A DNA stretch of 64,000 nt from positions 4,030,001 through 4,094,000 of the forward strand of contig NZ_CP051774.1 of NCBI RefSeq assembly GCF_012913485.1, written 5' to 3'. Shown piece by piece: positions 1 to 9,434 of the stretch (position 1 is the first letter of the stretch; each line of letters starts with the position of its first letter). The notes below the pieces were generated by a model that saw only the letters and a list, made by a program, of their open reading frames with translations, was not told the DNA's origin and made no database searches. This DNA comes from Luteolibacter luteus (GTDB lineage Bacteria; Verrucomicrobiota; Verrucomicrobiia; Verrucomicrobiales; Akkermansiaceae). Made by a program: the position numbers and the translations under genes.

Positions 1-303
1 GACAAGGTGAGCGTGGTGGAGAGCCACAATCCGGGCGCGATCAGCAAGGTGGTCGCGGTGCTTTCAGATGGAAATGAAGCGGTGATCTGGGAAGGGCAGA
101 TGGATGCATCCGAGCAGAACGAGCTGGTGGTCTCGGATTTTCCCGTCGTGAAGGATCTCCGGGCGCGGAGCGTGAAGGTGTATCTTGATACGACCCGCGT
201 GCCGGGGTGGAACGAGATTGATGCGGTGCAACTGGTGGGGAAGGACGGGAGCAAACAGTGGGCGAGCGCTTCTTCGTCGAGCAGCAGCTATGCAGACCCG
301 TGA
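1..303 (+). CDS. C-terminal end of a larger protein (5'-truncated by window edge)
   Basis: The open frame runs in from the left edge (an in-frame GTG at 7 is probably internal) and stops with TGA at 301-303. The visible ~100 residues form a beta-rich tail containing VPGWNEIDAVQLVG and a closing Ser-rich QWASASSSSSSYADP. This 'VPGWNEIDAV' tail is one I associate with the C-terminal galactose-binding-like module of large Planctomycetes/Verrucomicrobia proteins, where it follows repeats or propellers. The catalytic or main part lies outside the window, so no function can be given. It converges with the AMP-ligase gene, which ends 15 bases away on the other strand. Confidence 0.6.
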   Translation, partial: DKVSVVESHNPGAISKVVAVLSDGNEAVIWEGQMDASEQNELVVSDFPVVKDLRARSVKVYLDTTRVPGWNEIDAVQLVGKDGSKQWASASSSSSSYADP

Positions 304-318
304 GGAGGAAACACGGCA

Positions 319-1758
319 CTAGCTTACCCGCTTCAGCTTTCCCGAGGCAGTAAGCGGCAAGGATTCCACCACCTTGAATTGCATGGGCACCTTGTAGGCG
401 GAAAGAAGGGTGCGGCAGTAGCGCTGGAGTTCGATCGCCTTTGGCGGGAGCGCGGGGTCGCTGGGGATGATCTCGGCGATGGGGATTTGTCCCATCTGCG
501 GATGTTCGCGACCGAGGACGCGGCTGCGAATGATGCCCGGGTGCTCATTGAGCACCCGTTCAACTTCCTCGGGGAAGACCTTCATGCCAGCGACGTTGAT
601 CACGGATTTCTTCCGGCCCATGAGGAAAAGGTCGCCATCTTCATCCCTCCGCACCAGATCGCCGCTGGCAAACCAGCCATCATTGAGGTGGGTGGGATTC
701 CACGGCACCAGATAGGCATCTAACAGGCCCGGGCCGCGGACGTGAAACTCACCAGGCTCGCCATCCGGAGCTTGGAGGCCTTCCTCATCGAGCAGGGCCA
801 CCTCGTAAGATGGGAGTGGCCTTCCAAGTGAGGTGGGCTTGCTTCCCGCCGCCTCCAGATTGAGGACGGAGAGGCCGACCTCGATGATGCCGAGTCCTTG
901 GTGCAGGGGTTTGGCAAAACGCTTCTCGAAGGCGATCGCGGTGGGCTCTGGCAGGGCGGCTGCAGTGGCTACGGCGAGACGCAAGGAAGGCCACATGAAG
1001 CCGCTCTTGTCCCCGGAGAGCATCGCGAAATGAAAGGGCGAACCATAGATGACGGTTGCTTCCTCTCGTGCAGCGGTGGCCAGGATGTCCTCGCGGAGAG
1101 GCGAGTGTTCCAGCACCGTGGTCGCTCCGAAATAAAGGTAGAGCACGATCGATACCGCGAAGTGATGCGCCATCGGCAGCATCCACAGGACGCGATCCTG
1201 CTGCCCGATCCGCAGGCCTTCATTCGCGGCGGTAATGCGCGCGAGGAGTGTCTCATGGGAGAGCACCACGCCCTTGCTGGTGCCGGTGGTGCCGGAGCTG
1301 AAGCGGATGAAGGCTGGATTGAGCGCTTGGAATCCGTCCTCCGGAAACAAGAGGGTGCCCGATGCGCAGCGGTGCAGTTTCCAGCCGGTACCATCCGATT
1401 CGGAAGCAGCGACGACGGTTTCCTCACCGTGCCACGGCAAGTCATCGGCTGCGAGGATCAGGTCCAGTGCGGTGATGGATGCGATCTCCGTGCGCTCGCT
1501 TTCCGTGAGTTCCTCTGCCAAGGGAACCAAGCAGGCATCGGCGAGCAACAAACCCATCGAAAGCACGATGTAGGAGACGCCATTCGGGCATTGCAGGCCG
1601 ACCCGCGGGATGCGACCGGGGCTGCCGTGCGCGCGCATGATGGTCGCGATCTGCCGGGCTTGATCGAAAAGCTCGCCGTAGGTAACGCGCCGCTCGCCGC
1701 TGGTGACGGCGACGGTCGCGGGGTCATGGCGACGGGCAATTTCCTCGATCAGATTCAC
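319..1758 (-). CDS. AMP-dependent acyl ligase (class I adenylate-forming enzyme)
   Basis: A 479-residue ANL-superfamily enzyme that should activate a carboxylic acid as acyl-AMP and load it on CoA or, more likely here, on the neighbouring acyl carrier protein. Visible motifs are the nucleotide-binding loop RFSSGTTGTSKGVVLSH near residue 155, the hinge region GWFASGDLVRRDEDG, and the C-terminal lysine loop TASGKLKR almost at the very end. It is shorter than typical fatty acyl-CoA synthetases (about 520-560 residues). The GTG start overlaps the stop of the acyltransferase gene by 4 bases (GTGA), so the two are translationally coupled. Substrate is unknown; a fatty, aryl or amino acid are all possible. 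Confidence 0.85.
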   Translation of the reverse strand: MNLIEEIARRHDPATVAVTSGERRVTYGELFDQARQIATIMRAHGSPGRIPRVGLQCPNGVSYIVLSMGLLLADACLVPLAEELTESERTEIASITALDLILAADDLPWHGEETVVAASESDGTGWKLHRCASGTLLFPEDGFQALNPAFIRFSSGTTGTSKGVVLSHETLLARITAANEGLRIGQQDRVLWMLPMAHHFAVSIVLYLYFGATTVLEHSPLREDILATAAREEATVIYGSPFHFAMLSGDKSGFMWPSLRLAVATAAALPEPTAIAFEKRFAKPLHQGLGIIEVGLSVLNLEAAGSKPTSLGRPLPSYEVALLDEEGLQAPDGEPGEFHVRGPGLLDAYLVPWNPTHLNDGWFASGDLVRRDEDGDLFLMGRKKSVINVAGMKVFPEEVERVLNEHPGIIRSRVLGREHPQMGQIPIAEIIPSDPALPPKAIELQRYCRTLLSAYKVPMQFKVVESLPLTASGKLKRVS

Positions 1759-3092
1759 GGCAGGGGTGCTCCCAGGTCTTCAGAAAGTGTCTCCTTCAGC
1801 AGTTCCAGTTCCAGCGGGGAGAGGCAGCCGTCCTTCCATGAGAGCGTGAGGGCAAGCTGCCCTTCATGCTCGGAAAAGAAAATGCCGATTCCCGGCGGCG
1901 CACTTACCGAGGGCACGTGGTAGCCATTGGCAATCCGGCAGCCGAACATCGAATCGACGCCGGGAAGAAAGGCTCCGGTGTGCGAATGGAAGAGGCTGCA
2001 GATTTCCCCGCGCATGTAGATGAAGGCCGGCAGATTGTAAAAACGGGAGGGGCAGCGCTCCATCATGCGCATGAGGGCATGCATCGCCACGGGCAGCTTC
2101 CTCCGCATGAAGTCCGCGTATTTGCGGTAGAGCGCGCTGGTAGCAGGCTTCAGCTCTGCCAGGTCGTCCGCGGTGAGCAGGACGGTGTAGGGCGTCATGT
2201 GATTGCTGAAGAGCGGGCGTTTGGCGGGGTCGCTCTGGCGCTGGACGGGAAGCGTGAGGAGGATCGACGCTTCTTCGTCGGGAAAGCGGGCGGAGATCAC
2301 CGCCTGCACCGCACGTGCCGCGCACGATGCAAAGTACGGGAGAAGTAGTAGCTCGCCGGCGGTGGCAGCCATCTTCGCGCGGATGGCTGCCGTCTCCGCC
2401 CTGTCAAAGGTGGTCACGTGGAAGCGGCTCTTTCCCGGGCGTGCGCCCTTGCGGTGCAGGGAGCGCGGGCGCCACTTGGGGAACTTCCGCATTTCCTCGA
2501 TCATCGGGTAGGCTTGCTTGTAGAGCTCCGAGACCGGACTCGCGTGCGTGGCTGCGGGCGGGGATTCGGCGGAGAGGTTGGCCTCGGCGGCCAGCAGTTG
2601 CAGCAGCTTCGTCATGCCCACGGCATCCATGAGCGAGTGGCTCCATGCCAGCACCAGTGCCCACCGGGCGGTGGAGAGGGGAAGGACATGGAAGATAAGA
2701 TTCGGACCCGAAGCGTGGATATCGATATCCGTGCCATTGATCACTTGCCCGATGAGCTCATCGAGGGAAGGGATGCCTTCACCTGCGGTGGCGGCACCCG
2801 GCAGATGCCAGAGCTTCACCGGCACCGCTTCGCGCGAAGCGAGGTCGGTGCGCCAGCGGGCGATCCAGTCCTTCTTGCTGCGTTCGTTCCTCGCATGGAG
2901 GATGGGGTGGTTTTTTCCCAGCTTCTCCGCGACCCGCCGGATCCGCTCCAAATCGGGCGTGCCCTCCAGTTCTAACACGGTGGCGGCCAGATGTCTCCCT
3001 TGGGATGTCCGGCGCATCAGGCTTTCCAAGCCGAGCAGGAAGCCATCGCTGCACGTGGTGTGCAGGGCGGGGGAAGTCGGGGAGGCCGGCAC
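1755..3092 (-). CDS. Condensation-domain-like / WS-DGAT-like acyltransferase
   Basis: About 445 residues. The central motif SHSLMDA matches the HHxxxDG active site of condensation and wax-ester/DGAT acyltransferases with the first His replaced by Ser and the Gly by Ala; the second, catalytic His and the Asp are kept. Later segments fit the second half of the fold. I chose the GTG at 3092, 10 bases after the ACP stop, because a start at 3275 would overlap most of the ACP gene and an ATG at 3017 would remove the first beta strand. It probably joins an acyl group carried by the adjacent ACP to an acceptor. The acceptor is not visible from sequence. Confidence 0.7.
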   Translation of the reverse strand: MPASPTSPALHTTCSDGFLLGLESLMRRTSQGRHLAATVLELEGTPDLERIRRVAEKLGKNHPILHARNERSKKDWIARWRTDLASREAVPVKLWHLPGAATAGEGIPSLDELIGQVINGTDIDIHASGPNLIFHVLPLSTARWALVLAWSHSLMDAVGMTKLLQLLAAEANLSAESPPAATHASPVSELYKQAYPMIEEMRKFPKWRPRSLHRKGARPGKSRFHVTTFDRAETAAIRAKMAATAGELLLLPYFASCAARAVQAVISARFPDEEASILLTLPVQRQSDPAKRPLFSNHMTPYTVLLTADDLAELKPATSALYRKYADFMRRKLPVAMHALMRMMERCPSRFYNLPAFIYMRGEICSLFHSHTGAFLPGVDSMFGCRIANGYHVPSVSAPPGIGIFFSEHEGQLALTLSWKDGCLSPLELELLKETLSEDLGAPLP

Positions 3093-3102
3093 GGTTCGGA
3101 AG

Positions 3103-3345
3103 TCAGCGGCTGGCGGCGGCCTGTTTCCCGGCGACAAGGGCGGCAATCTTTTCGCCGGTGGAGAAATTCTCGCGGGACAGATCGGCCGGATCGATGGCCA
3201 CGGCGAACTTTTCCTCGATGGCGAGAAGGAGCTGCATGATGCCCATGGAATCAAGTCCCGCAGCGAAGAGATCACTCTGCGGGGTCAGCGGGTCCGACGT
3301 ATCGAGGATTTCGGTGCGAACGATTTCGATCAATTCCTGTTCCAT
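3103..3345 (-). CDS. Free-standing acyl carrier protein
   Basis: An 80-residue carrier protein with the phosphopantetheine attachment motif LFAAGLDSMGIMQLLLAIEE, the Ser sitting in LDSMG. Length and helix pattern fit a discrete ACP/PCP. The ATG at 3345 begins MEQELIEIVRT, the usual helix 1; an upstream in-frame ATG would add a poor 25-residue leader. It is the first gene of the minus-strand trio ACP - condensation-like enzyme - AMP ligase, with 10-base and minus 4-base spacings, so it is most likely the carrier for that dedicated pathway rather than the housekeeping fatty-acid ACP. Confidence 0.85.
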   Translation of the reverse strand: MEQELIEIVRTEILDTSDPLTPQSDLFAAGLDSMGIMQLLLAIEEKFAVAIDPADLSRENFSTGEKIAALVAGKQAAASR

Positions 3346-3478
3346 GCGGCGGGGGGAGCATAAGGCGAGAATCGGAGCGTTCAATACCACGTTCGATGCC
3401 TTTGAGCGGAAGGGTTGCACCGGGGCCCGGATTGACTGCGGCGGGGGCGCGGGCTAAAGGGCCCGCAGTTTTCGCGGG

Positions 3479-4291
3479 ATGTCGATCTACTACCTCTGCT
3501 TTTTCACGGCGGTCATCCACCTGATCGCGACGCTTTCCTACGGGGTGCGCATCGCTGGTGCCCGGACGGGCAAGGTGGCCTTCTGCCTTTCCATCTTCAA
3601 CATCCTGGTCCTGGTCTCGCGGACCTCGAACACGTTGCTGACGCCGACCCTCTCGAAGCGGGTGGAAGTGGCGGTCGAGCGAACGCCGGATGCAGCGGCT
3701 GCCATTTTGAGCCATGATTTCCAGCTGCTCATGCTGTCGGCCAGCGTCGCCACCTTGGTGGGAGCCACGCTGATCCCGAGCTTCCAGCGTTACATGACCA
3801 GCGTGGTCGGCTCATTCGATCGTTTCCCATCGCTGCCACGGATGGTGAAATTTGCCCTGAGCAAGCCCGGGATTGCCGCGCTCGGTTCTGCCGCGGCCGT
3901 CCCTTCGAAGGCAAACTTTGGTTTCCTCGGTACCGCCTACCGTTTGCCGTGGAATATCTTCACGATGAACGTGATCGGATCCGGCCTGCTGGCCACGGGG
4001 GTCCTGAGTTCGCTCTACGCCGGGGTCTTCGCCCCGGAGTTGCGGATGACCACCTCGAACTTGTCGGCGGTGGTGAATTTCGCGGGCACGATCATGCTTT
4101 TCGCCTTTGTGGATCCCTATCTGTCCTACGTGACCGATGGGGCTGCGAAGGCCAGCGAGGGCGACGCAAAATTGCGCGCCGCGGTCTTCGGGATGGCCGG
4201 GAGCCGTTTGTTGGGAACCGTGCTTGCTCAGGTGCTGATGATCCCCGGAGCCCAGTTGATCGTCTGGATTGCAAAGATCATCCCCTCCTGA
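3479..4291 (+). CDS. amj: Amj-type (alternate MurJ) lipid II flippase
   Basis: 270 residues, multi-spanning membrane protein. The N-terminal stretch FTAVIHLIATLSYGVRIAGA followed by a segment ending NILVLVSRTSNTLL closely matches what I know of the Amj/YdaH family, which can replace MurJ in moving lipid-linked peptidoglycan precursor across the inner membrane. Length equals the family norm (about 270). It is divergent from the ACP gene with 133 bases between, enough for promoters on both strands. An Asp that I recall near the start of family members (HLIDTLSY) is Ala here (HLIATLSY). Role in this organism is inferred from the family. Confidence 0.8.
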   Translation: MSIYYLCFFTAVIHLIATLSYGVRIAGARTGKVAFCLSIFNILVLVSRTSNTLLTPTLSKRVEVAVERTPDAAAAILSHDFQLLMLSASVATLVGATLIPSFQRYMTSVVGSFDRFPSLPRMVKFALSKPGIAALGSAAAVPSKANFGFLGTAYRLPWNIFTMNVIGSGLLATGVLSSLYAGVFAPELRMTTSNLSAVVNFAGTIMLFAFVDPYLSYVTDGAAKASEGDAKLRAAVFGMAGSRLLGTVLAQVLMIPGAQLIVWIAKIIPS

Positions 4292-4302
4292 ATGGGGCTG
4301 GT

Positions 4303-4812
4303 CTAGCGGTCGATCGAAACTGAAAGATCCGGTCCCAGTTGCTCGATCGCGGCAATGAGGGCGGCCGGATCGGCATCCGCGGCCAAGGAAACCAGGCCTT
4401 GGGCGTGGAAAATCGGGTGGCCGGCCATGGGGGCACTTTCGAGCGAGGTCGAGAGGTCTTCCACGTTTCCGCCGGCCCCGGCGATGGCGGCGGAGAGGGC
4501 GCGGATGATGCCGGGCCGGTCATTGCCGACGATGTCCAAGGAGAGGGTTTCGCGCGCGGGGCCGCTAGCTGCTTCTTCGCGGCGAGCCTGCACGGAAATC
4601 CCCTGGCTTTCCAAGGTCGCTAAGTCACCCAGCAGGCCGTCCACGTGCGAAGCCGGGCACTCGACGCGCAGAATGCCCGCGAACTGGCCGGCCAGATGAG
4701 CCATCCGGCTTTCCTGCCAGCTACCGCCATGGGCGGCGATGGTTTCGGAAAGGGCGGCGACGAGGCCGGGGCGGTCCGCAGCGAGGACGGTCATGACGAC
4801 GGAGGCGTTCAT
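4303..4812 (-). CDS. Double ACT-domain regulatory protein, GcvR-like
   Basis: About 169 residues made of two ACT repeats: one starting SVVMTVLAADRPGLVAALSE near residue 5 and one with LDIVGNDRPGIIRALS near residue 95. The paired DRPG(L/I) loops are the hallmark of ACT ligand-binding modules, and the two-ACT layout with no other domain resembles GcvR, a regulator of the glycine cleavage system. No gcv gene is in the window, so the target is unknown. Two further in-frame ATGs (4818, 4821) lie just upstream; I chose 4812 because it gives MNASVVM. It converges with the Amj gene, 11 bases apart. Confidence 0.75.
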   Translation of the reverse strand: MNASVVMTVLAADRPGLVAALSETIAAHGGSWQESRMAHLAGQFAGILRVECPASHVDGLLGDLATLESQGISVQARREEAASGPARETLSLDIVGNDRPGIIRALSAAIAGAGGNVEDLSTSLESAPMAGHPIFHAQGLVSLAADADPAALIAAIEQLGPDLSVSIDR

Positions 4813-4893
4813 GACCATCATCCAAGCATCCTGCGAACGAAGGCGTCAGTTCTTTTTTGAAATTCTGAGGTTTTCTTTAAGAAAAAATGAACG

Positions 4894-4922
4894 TTGACCC
4901 GTTGTGAATAATTCACTTACAC
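4894..4922 (+). promoter_or_regulatory. Possible promoter ahead of 4948 gene
   Basis: TTGACC at 4894-4899, a 17-base spacer and TTACAC at 4917-4922, 26 bases before the GTG at 4948, in an AT-rich stretch of about 100 bases. The -35 is good, the -10 is poor. A weak prediction by eye only. Confidence 0.25.
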
Positions 4923-4947
4923 CATGGACTAACTTTAGCTCCAAGCT

Positions 4948-5553
4948 GTGATCCTACCCGATAACCTTAGTCCTCTGCCGGTTCTCCCGAAGGGCGAAGA
5001 TCCGGCGAATCCCCCCGCTGCCTTTGAGGATTTTGTCCTCGCTGGCGACGTGCGGAATGTGCTGCTGGGCGGTCGCGCCGAGCTACAGGTGGAGTGCCTT
5101 CCTGCGGAGGACTTCGATTCCTTTGCCGGTCGCGCGGATGTGCCTTATCCGCGGAGCGCGGCTTTTTCCCGAACTGCGGCCGAACCCGAGCTGCGGATCC
5201 CGGACATGGTGCTTGAGCCGCGGACCATCCACCCGGCCTTCGACGTGCTGCCTCCCTTTTCCCGCCGGGCGGCGCCGCCGCGGAATGAAGGGGCGGTCGA
5301 TTGTGAGGCCACCTTTGGAGGCTCCCGTCTGACGGATCGTTGGTGGATCATCGGCATGGGAATTGCCGCTGCCGCAGTGCTCTTTTCCGGGACTTTGGTG
5401 GATTTCATTTCCCGGGAAGCCGTGCGCCGTTCCTTGTCAAAGGCGGGAGCTTCCCCGGAAGTGGTGCGTGCCGTGCAGGCCCCGCATGTGCCGAAAGAGA
5501 GCGGTGCCAAGCAATCGCTCGCAGCCTCCGCAGACAAAGACGAGGAGGAATGA
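4948..5553 (+). CDS. Hypothetical protein with one transmembrane segment
   Basis: 201 residues starting at GTG 4948. The first 120 residues are Pro-rich and probably cytoplasmic. A single membrane segment, WWIIGMGIAAAAVLFSGTLV, lies near residue 131, followed by a charged tail that ends in a run of Asp/Glu (DKDEEE). There is no signal peptide, so the orientation is probably N-in. I recognise no domain. It stands alone between the ACT-domain gene (other strand) and tRNA-Ser. Codon usage looks like the neighbouring genes, which supports it being a real gene. Confidence 0.6.
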   Translation: MILPDNLSPLPVLPKGEDPANPPAAFEDFVLAGDVRNVLLGGRAELQVECLPAEDFDSFAGRADVPYPRSAAFSRTAAEPELRIPDMVLEPRTIHPAFDVLPPFSRRAAPPRNEGAVDCEATFGGSRLTDRWWIIGMGIAAAAVLFSGTLVDFISREAVRRSLSKAGASPEVVRAVQAPHVPKESGAKQSLAASADKDEEE

Positions 5554-5637
5554 CTTTTTGGAGCCGTGCGGAAATGCAGTGATCCGAAGCTTTACAAGCG
5601 GCTCCTCACTGTTAATTTCCCGGCCCCAGCCGCTAAA

Positions 5638-5730
5638 GGAGAGATGGCTGAGCTCGGTTTAAGGCACTCGACTCGAAATCGAACGTAGGCTTAAAACCTA
5701 CCGAGGGTTCGAATCCCTCTCTCTCCGCCA
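5638..5730 (+). tRNA. tRNA-Ser (anticodon CGA)
   Basis: 93 bases with CCA encoded. The 7-bp acceptor stem GGAGAGA / TCTCTCC pairs fully, the T arm GAGGG-TTCGAAT-CCCTC is perfect, and there is a long class II variable arm (GTAGG / CCTAC). The anticodon loop CTCGAAA places CGA at 5674-5676, reading UCG codons. The base pair at the top of the anticodon stem is a C-A mismatch, which is tolerable. Confidence 0.95.
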
Positions 5731-5741
5731 CCTTTCGTCAA

Positions 5742-5772
5742 AACGGCCTGCATGAATATGCAGGCCGTTTTT
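5742..5772 (+). terminator. Rho-independent terminator after tRNA-Ser
   Basis: A perfect 12-bp stem AACGGCCTGCAT / ATGCAGGCCGTT with a 4-base loop (GAAT), directly followed by TTT. It sits 11 bases after the tRNA CCA end. Confidence 0.9.
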
Positions 5773-6371
5773 CGTGGAGGATTTGAAGGTCGACCAGCCT
5801 GAGCCGAGGCTAAAGTCGTATGGATCGTTGTCGCGAAAGCTGGGTGATCTTTGTGGCAAGGCCCTGATTTGTTGCGGCTTGGAACGCGTCAAGGCGAGAC
5901 AGGCCTGCTAGGACCGTCGCGTTGCACGGCGCTTGTTACCCTAACAAGAAGGTGGCATTGCCGGGATGGCATGATGGTTTTTGTGTTGCGAATTCTATAA
6001 GTATTTACAATATTATCCCGGCGCATTGGGTGTTTGGTGATGTCACCTCTTTCGGGGACATTTTGCGCGCCCACGGGTGGTGGTATTTGGGTAAATCATT
6101 GTAATTTAAAGGGGTGGGTATGGTTTGAATTCTATTCCCATATTCTCGGGGCAAACTCCGTTCTTATCAAAACAGATTCGGGGGCGTAGGGAGAAACAAC
6201 TCCGTCGAAGTGCGGCTCTCAAATCGAGTTATCCAATGGTTCCCGGCAATAACCCATTTCTGTGAATCGATTGAAGGAGCTCATCGAAACCACATTCAAG
6301 AGGGCGGTACCCAAATTCCGGGTGCCGGTTTCATTCCCACGCTTTCGCCATCAAACCCGACAGAATAAAAC
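5773..6371. other. Gene-free, locally AT-rich intergenic region
   Basis: About 600 bases between the tRNA-Ser terminator and the GH95 gene. No convincing gene on either strand. The stretch 5960-6180 is clearly richer in A+T than the surrounding DNA (for example around 5995-6020 and 6100-6150). I see no repeat of the tRNA 3' end nearby and no integrase remnant. The right end presumably carries the GH95 promoter, but no clear -35/-10 pair stands out. Confidence 0.5.
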
Positions 6372-9300
6372 ATGAGCGTCCTCCATCACCTCCGAACTTC
6401 CGGCAAGCGCCGCTGGGCCACTTGCATCGGCTTGGCGCTGGTACTTCCGGTTGCGGCCCAATCCGATCGCAACGGCCGCGGCAATGGCGATCAGCGCAAT
6501 ATTCTCGACCAGGACGATCTTGTCCAAGGGTTGAGCAACACCTCGAAAGGGGATGCGAATAGCCTCTCCACCTCGGACGATAGCAGTGCCCAAGAGTCGG
6601 TGGCCAATGCGGTGGATGGGAGCCCGTCCTCGAAGCACTATTCGAAAGCGAAAAACAGCGGCCTCGTCGTTGCTCCTGGCTTGGGGCCGAGCATCGTGAC
6701 GGGCTTTCGCTTTGCCACGGGAAACGACATGCCCGGGCGGGATCCGGTCCAGATCACCATCGAAGGCTCGAACAGCCCGGAATCGTCGAAGTCGGGCGCG
6801 AAGGACTTCAAGCTGATCTATGAAGGTCCCAGCGGTTTGGAGGGACAGACGAACCGGCAGCGTTGGGGTGAGGGGATTCGTTTCAACAACACAACCGCGT
6901 ACTCGAGCTACCGCATCCTTGTGAGCCAATCCCGCGAAACCGGGGGCGGAACGCAGTATGGTGAGATCCAGCTTTTCGGAGGCCCGCAGAAGGAAGGGCA
7001 GGCGCGAGTGGTCTATGCGAAGCCTGCGACCGAGCGCGATCGAATCGACGGGCGTTGGTCGGACCGCGCCCAAGTTTCGGGGAAGGAGGCTGCGATCCCG
7101 GCAGGAGACAAGCTCCTCTGGTACCGGCAACCCGCGAAAGTTTGGGAGGAAGCACTTCCCCTCGGTAATGGAAGGCTGGGCGCGATGGTATTCGGTGGCG
7201 TTGCCGACGAGAGAATCCAGCTGAACGAAAGTTCGCTTTTCGACGGCTTTCCCTTGGATGCCAGCAATCCGAATGCACTCAAGGCCCTGCCGGATGTGCA
7301 AAAGCTGATCTTCGACGGCAAGAATGCCCAAGGTGAGAAGCTCGCGGGATCCACAATGATGGGACAACCCCAGGGCGTGAAACCCTATCAGTCGCTCGGA
7401 GAGCTGTGGATTGAGTCTCCCGGCATCAAGGCCGTGTCGGAGTATGTTCGCTTCCTCAATCTCGACGAGGCCATGAGTCGCGTCTCGTACGTGAGCGAAG
7501 GAACGAGGTTTCACCGGGAAGCGTTCATCTCGGGGCCGGCCAACACGATGATCGTTCGCTACGTGGCCGACAAACCGAAGTCGATCAACCTGAAGATGAC
7601 CTTCAAGCGCGAGAAGGATGCTGTCTGCAAGGCATCCTCAAGCTCATCCAACGCGATCGTCCTGGAGGGCCAGATTGACCGGAAGGATTCCTCTGGAGAC
7701 CAAAAGGGTCTCAAGTTCGCCGCGCAAGCCACTGCCGTGGCGGAGGGGGGAACAGTGTCCAACAAGGATGGGATGCTTACGGTGAGCGGTGCGAGCTCCC
7801 TCACTCTCTACGTTTCGGGGGCTACCGGTTTCCCTGGCTTCAAGGGGGTCACCGAGGTGTTCGAGAAGGACATTTCCGGAGCGAGCTATTCTCCGGACAA
7901 GGCCGATCCGATTGCTGCTTGTGCTGCCACGATCGCGAAGGCTTCGGCGAAGAGCTATGATGCCTTGCGGTCCGAACACGTGAAGGACTATCAGGACTAC
8001 TTCAACCGCCTGAGCCTCGACCTGACGCCGGGCAAGGACGAGAAGGCCTCGCTGCCCACCAACGAGCGGCTGGCCGCCTTCAAAGGCAATCCGACGGACG
8101 CCGGCCTCGCGGAGCTCTACTTTTCGTTCGGGCGTTACCTGCTCATCAGTTCCTCGCGGCCGGGTGCCATGCCGGCGAACCTGCAGGGTCTGTGGGCGTG
8201 GCAGATGAATCCGCCATGGAATGCGGATTACCATACGAACATCACCGTTCAGATGAATTACTGGCCCTCGGAGATCACCAATCTTTCCGAGCTCCACCTG
8301 CCCTTGTTCGATCTGATGGATGGCTTGGTGGTTCCCGGCGGCCGTGTGGCCAAGGTGAACTATGGTGCCGGTGGCTGGGTCGTCCACCACTTGACCGATG
8401 CCTGGGGCTTTGCGGCACCTGCGGATGGACCGCAGGGTATCTGGCCGGTCGGCGCTGCCTGGCTCGCCGCGCACCCGTGGCAACACTACCAGTTCACACA
8501 GGACCGTGAGTTCCTGAAGGCTCGTGCATGGCCGCTGATGAAGGGCGCGGCGCGGTTCATCCTCGATTTCCTCGTGGAGGCACCGCCGGGCTCCTTGGTT
8601 GCTGGCAAGCTGGTGACCAATCCATCCTATTCGCCGGAGAACACCTTCATCATGGCCGATGGGACACGGGCGGAGTTCACCTATGGAGCGACGATGGATT
8701 TGATGATCGTGCACGAGCTCCTCACCAACTGCATCGCCGCAAGTAAGGAGCTGGGAGCGGATGAGGACTTCCGTGGGGAGTGCGAGAAGGCCCTGGCCAA
8801 GCTTGCGCCGGTGCGCATCAGCGAGAAGACCGGTCTGATCCTGGAATGGATCGACGACTATCAAGAGACCGATCCGCATCACCGCCATACCTCGCATCTT
8901 TACGGCCTGCATCCGTCCAACATGATTACCAAGGCCACGCCCGAGTTGTTCGAGGCGGCACGCAAGGTGCTCGATCGCCGCGGTGACGGAGGAACCGGCT
9001 GGGGACTGGCTTGGAAAATCAACATGTGGACTCGCCTGGGTGATGGCGAACGTGCCCATGGCCTGCTGGTGAATCTGCTGAAGGATAAGACCTTGCCGAA
9101 TCTCTTCGACGATCATCCGCCCTTCCAGATCGACGGGAACTTCGGTGCGACGGCTGCGATTGCGGAAATGTTGCTTCAAAGCCAGATTCAGGATTCCGAG
9201 GGCGTCTATGAATTCCAGATCCTGCCGGCGCTTCCACCCGAATGGAAGGAAGGCTCGGTGAAGGGCCTGCGTGCCCGCGGTGCCTTTGAAGTCGATCTGA

Positions 9301-9434
9301 AATGGGAGAACGGCAAGGCGACCGATCTGCGGATCACCAGCAAGGGCGGCACCAAGTGCAAGATCCGCCAAGGTGACAAGGTCACCCCGGTCGAGATTGC
9401 GAAGGGCGAAAGTAAAACCATCTCATTGCGCTAA
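6372..9434 (+). CDS. Secreted GH95 family glycoside hydrolase (alpha-L-fucosidase type) with N-terminal binding module
   Basis: 1020 residues. A signal peptide ([11 protein letters not shown], cleavage near residue 30) is followed by a galactose-binding/F5/8-C-like module at about 40-205 ([21 protein letters not shown]) and then the GH95 enzyme, which opens with [20 protein letters not shown]. Family motifs present: [20 protein letters not shown] then [14 protein letters not shown] (paired Asn residues of the active site), [19 protein letters not shown] (general acid Glu region) and [16 protein letters not shown] (Asp). GH95 enzymes remove terminal alpha-L-fucose or alpha-L-galactose by inversion. 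The export signal means it acts outside the cytoplasm. The next gene, 75 bases on, is a second secreted glycosidase, suggesting a common fucosylated substrate. Confidence 0.9.
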   Translation: MSVLHHLRTSGKRRWATCIGLALVLPVAAQSDRNGRGNGDQRNILDQDDLVQGLSNTSKGDANSLSTSDDSSAQESVANAVDGSPSSKHYSKAKNSGLVVAPGLGPSIVTGFRFATGNDMPGRDPVQITIEGSNSPESSKSGAKDFKLIYEGPSGLEGQTNRQRWGEGIRFNNTTAYSSYRILVSQSRETGGGTQYGEIQLFGGPQKEGQARVVYAKPATERDRIDGRWSDRAQVSGKEAAIPAGDKLLWYRQPAKVWEEALPLGNGRLGAMVFGGVADERIQLNESSLFDGFPLDASNPNALKALPDVQKLIFDGKNAQGEKLAGSTMMGQPQGVKPYQSLGELWIESPGIKAVSEYVRFLNLDEAMSRVSYVSEGTRFHREAFISGPANTMIVRYVADKPKSINLKMTFKREKDAVCKASSSSSNAIVLEGQIDRKDSSGDQKGLKFAAQATAVAEGGTVSNKDGMLTVSGASSLTLYVSGATGFPGFKGVTEVFEKDISGASYSPDKADPIAACAATIAKASAKSYDALRSEHVKDYQDYFNRLSLDLTPGKDEKASLPTNERLAAFKGNPTDAGLAELYFSFGRYLLISSSRPGAMPANLQGLWAWQMNPPWNADYHTNITVQMNYWPSEITNLSELHLPLFDLMDGLVVPGGRVAKVNYGAGGWVVHHLTDAWGFAAPADGPQGIWPVGAAWLAAHPWQHYQFTQDREFLKARAWPLMKGAARFILDFLVEAPPGSLVAGKLVTNPSYSPENTFIMADGTRAEFTYGATMDLMIVHELLTNCIAASKELGADEDFRGECEKALAKLAPVRISEKTGLILEWIDDYQETDPHHRHTSHLYGLHPSNMITKATPELFEAARKVLDRRGDGGTGWGLAWKINMWTRLGDGERAHGLLVNLLKDKTLPNLFDDHPPFQIDGNFGATAAIAEMLLQSQIQDSEGVYEFQILPALPPEWKEGSVKGLRARGAFEVDLKWENGKATDLRITSKGGTKCKIRQGDKVTPVEIAKGESKTISLR

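Noticed and set aside
5698..5892. Minus-strand 64-residue open frame ending in RERDSNPR
   Set aside because: It is the familiar false frame that reads antisense through a tRNA 3' end; the tRNA-Ser and its terminator explain the sequence.
5922..6104. 60-residue frame in the AT-rich patch
   Set aside because: No ribosome site, no helix or domain; the region is better left as non-coding.
7644..9371. 575-residue open frame antisense to GH95
   Set aside because: GH95 is certain by motifs; no domain is seen in the antisense frame.
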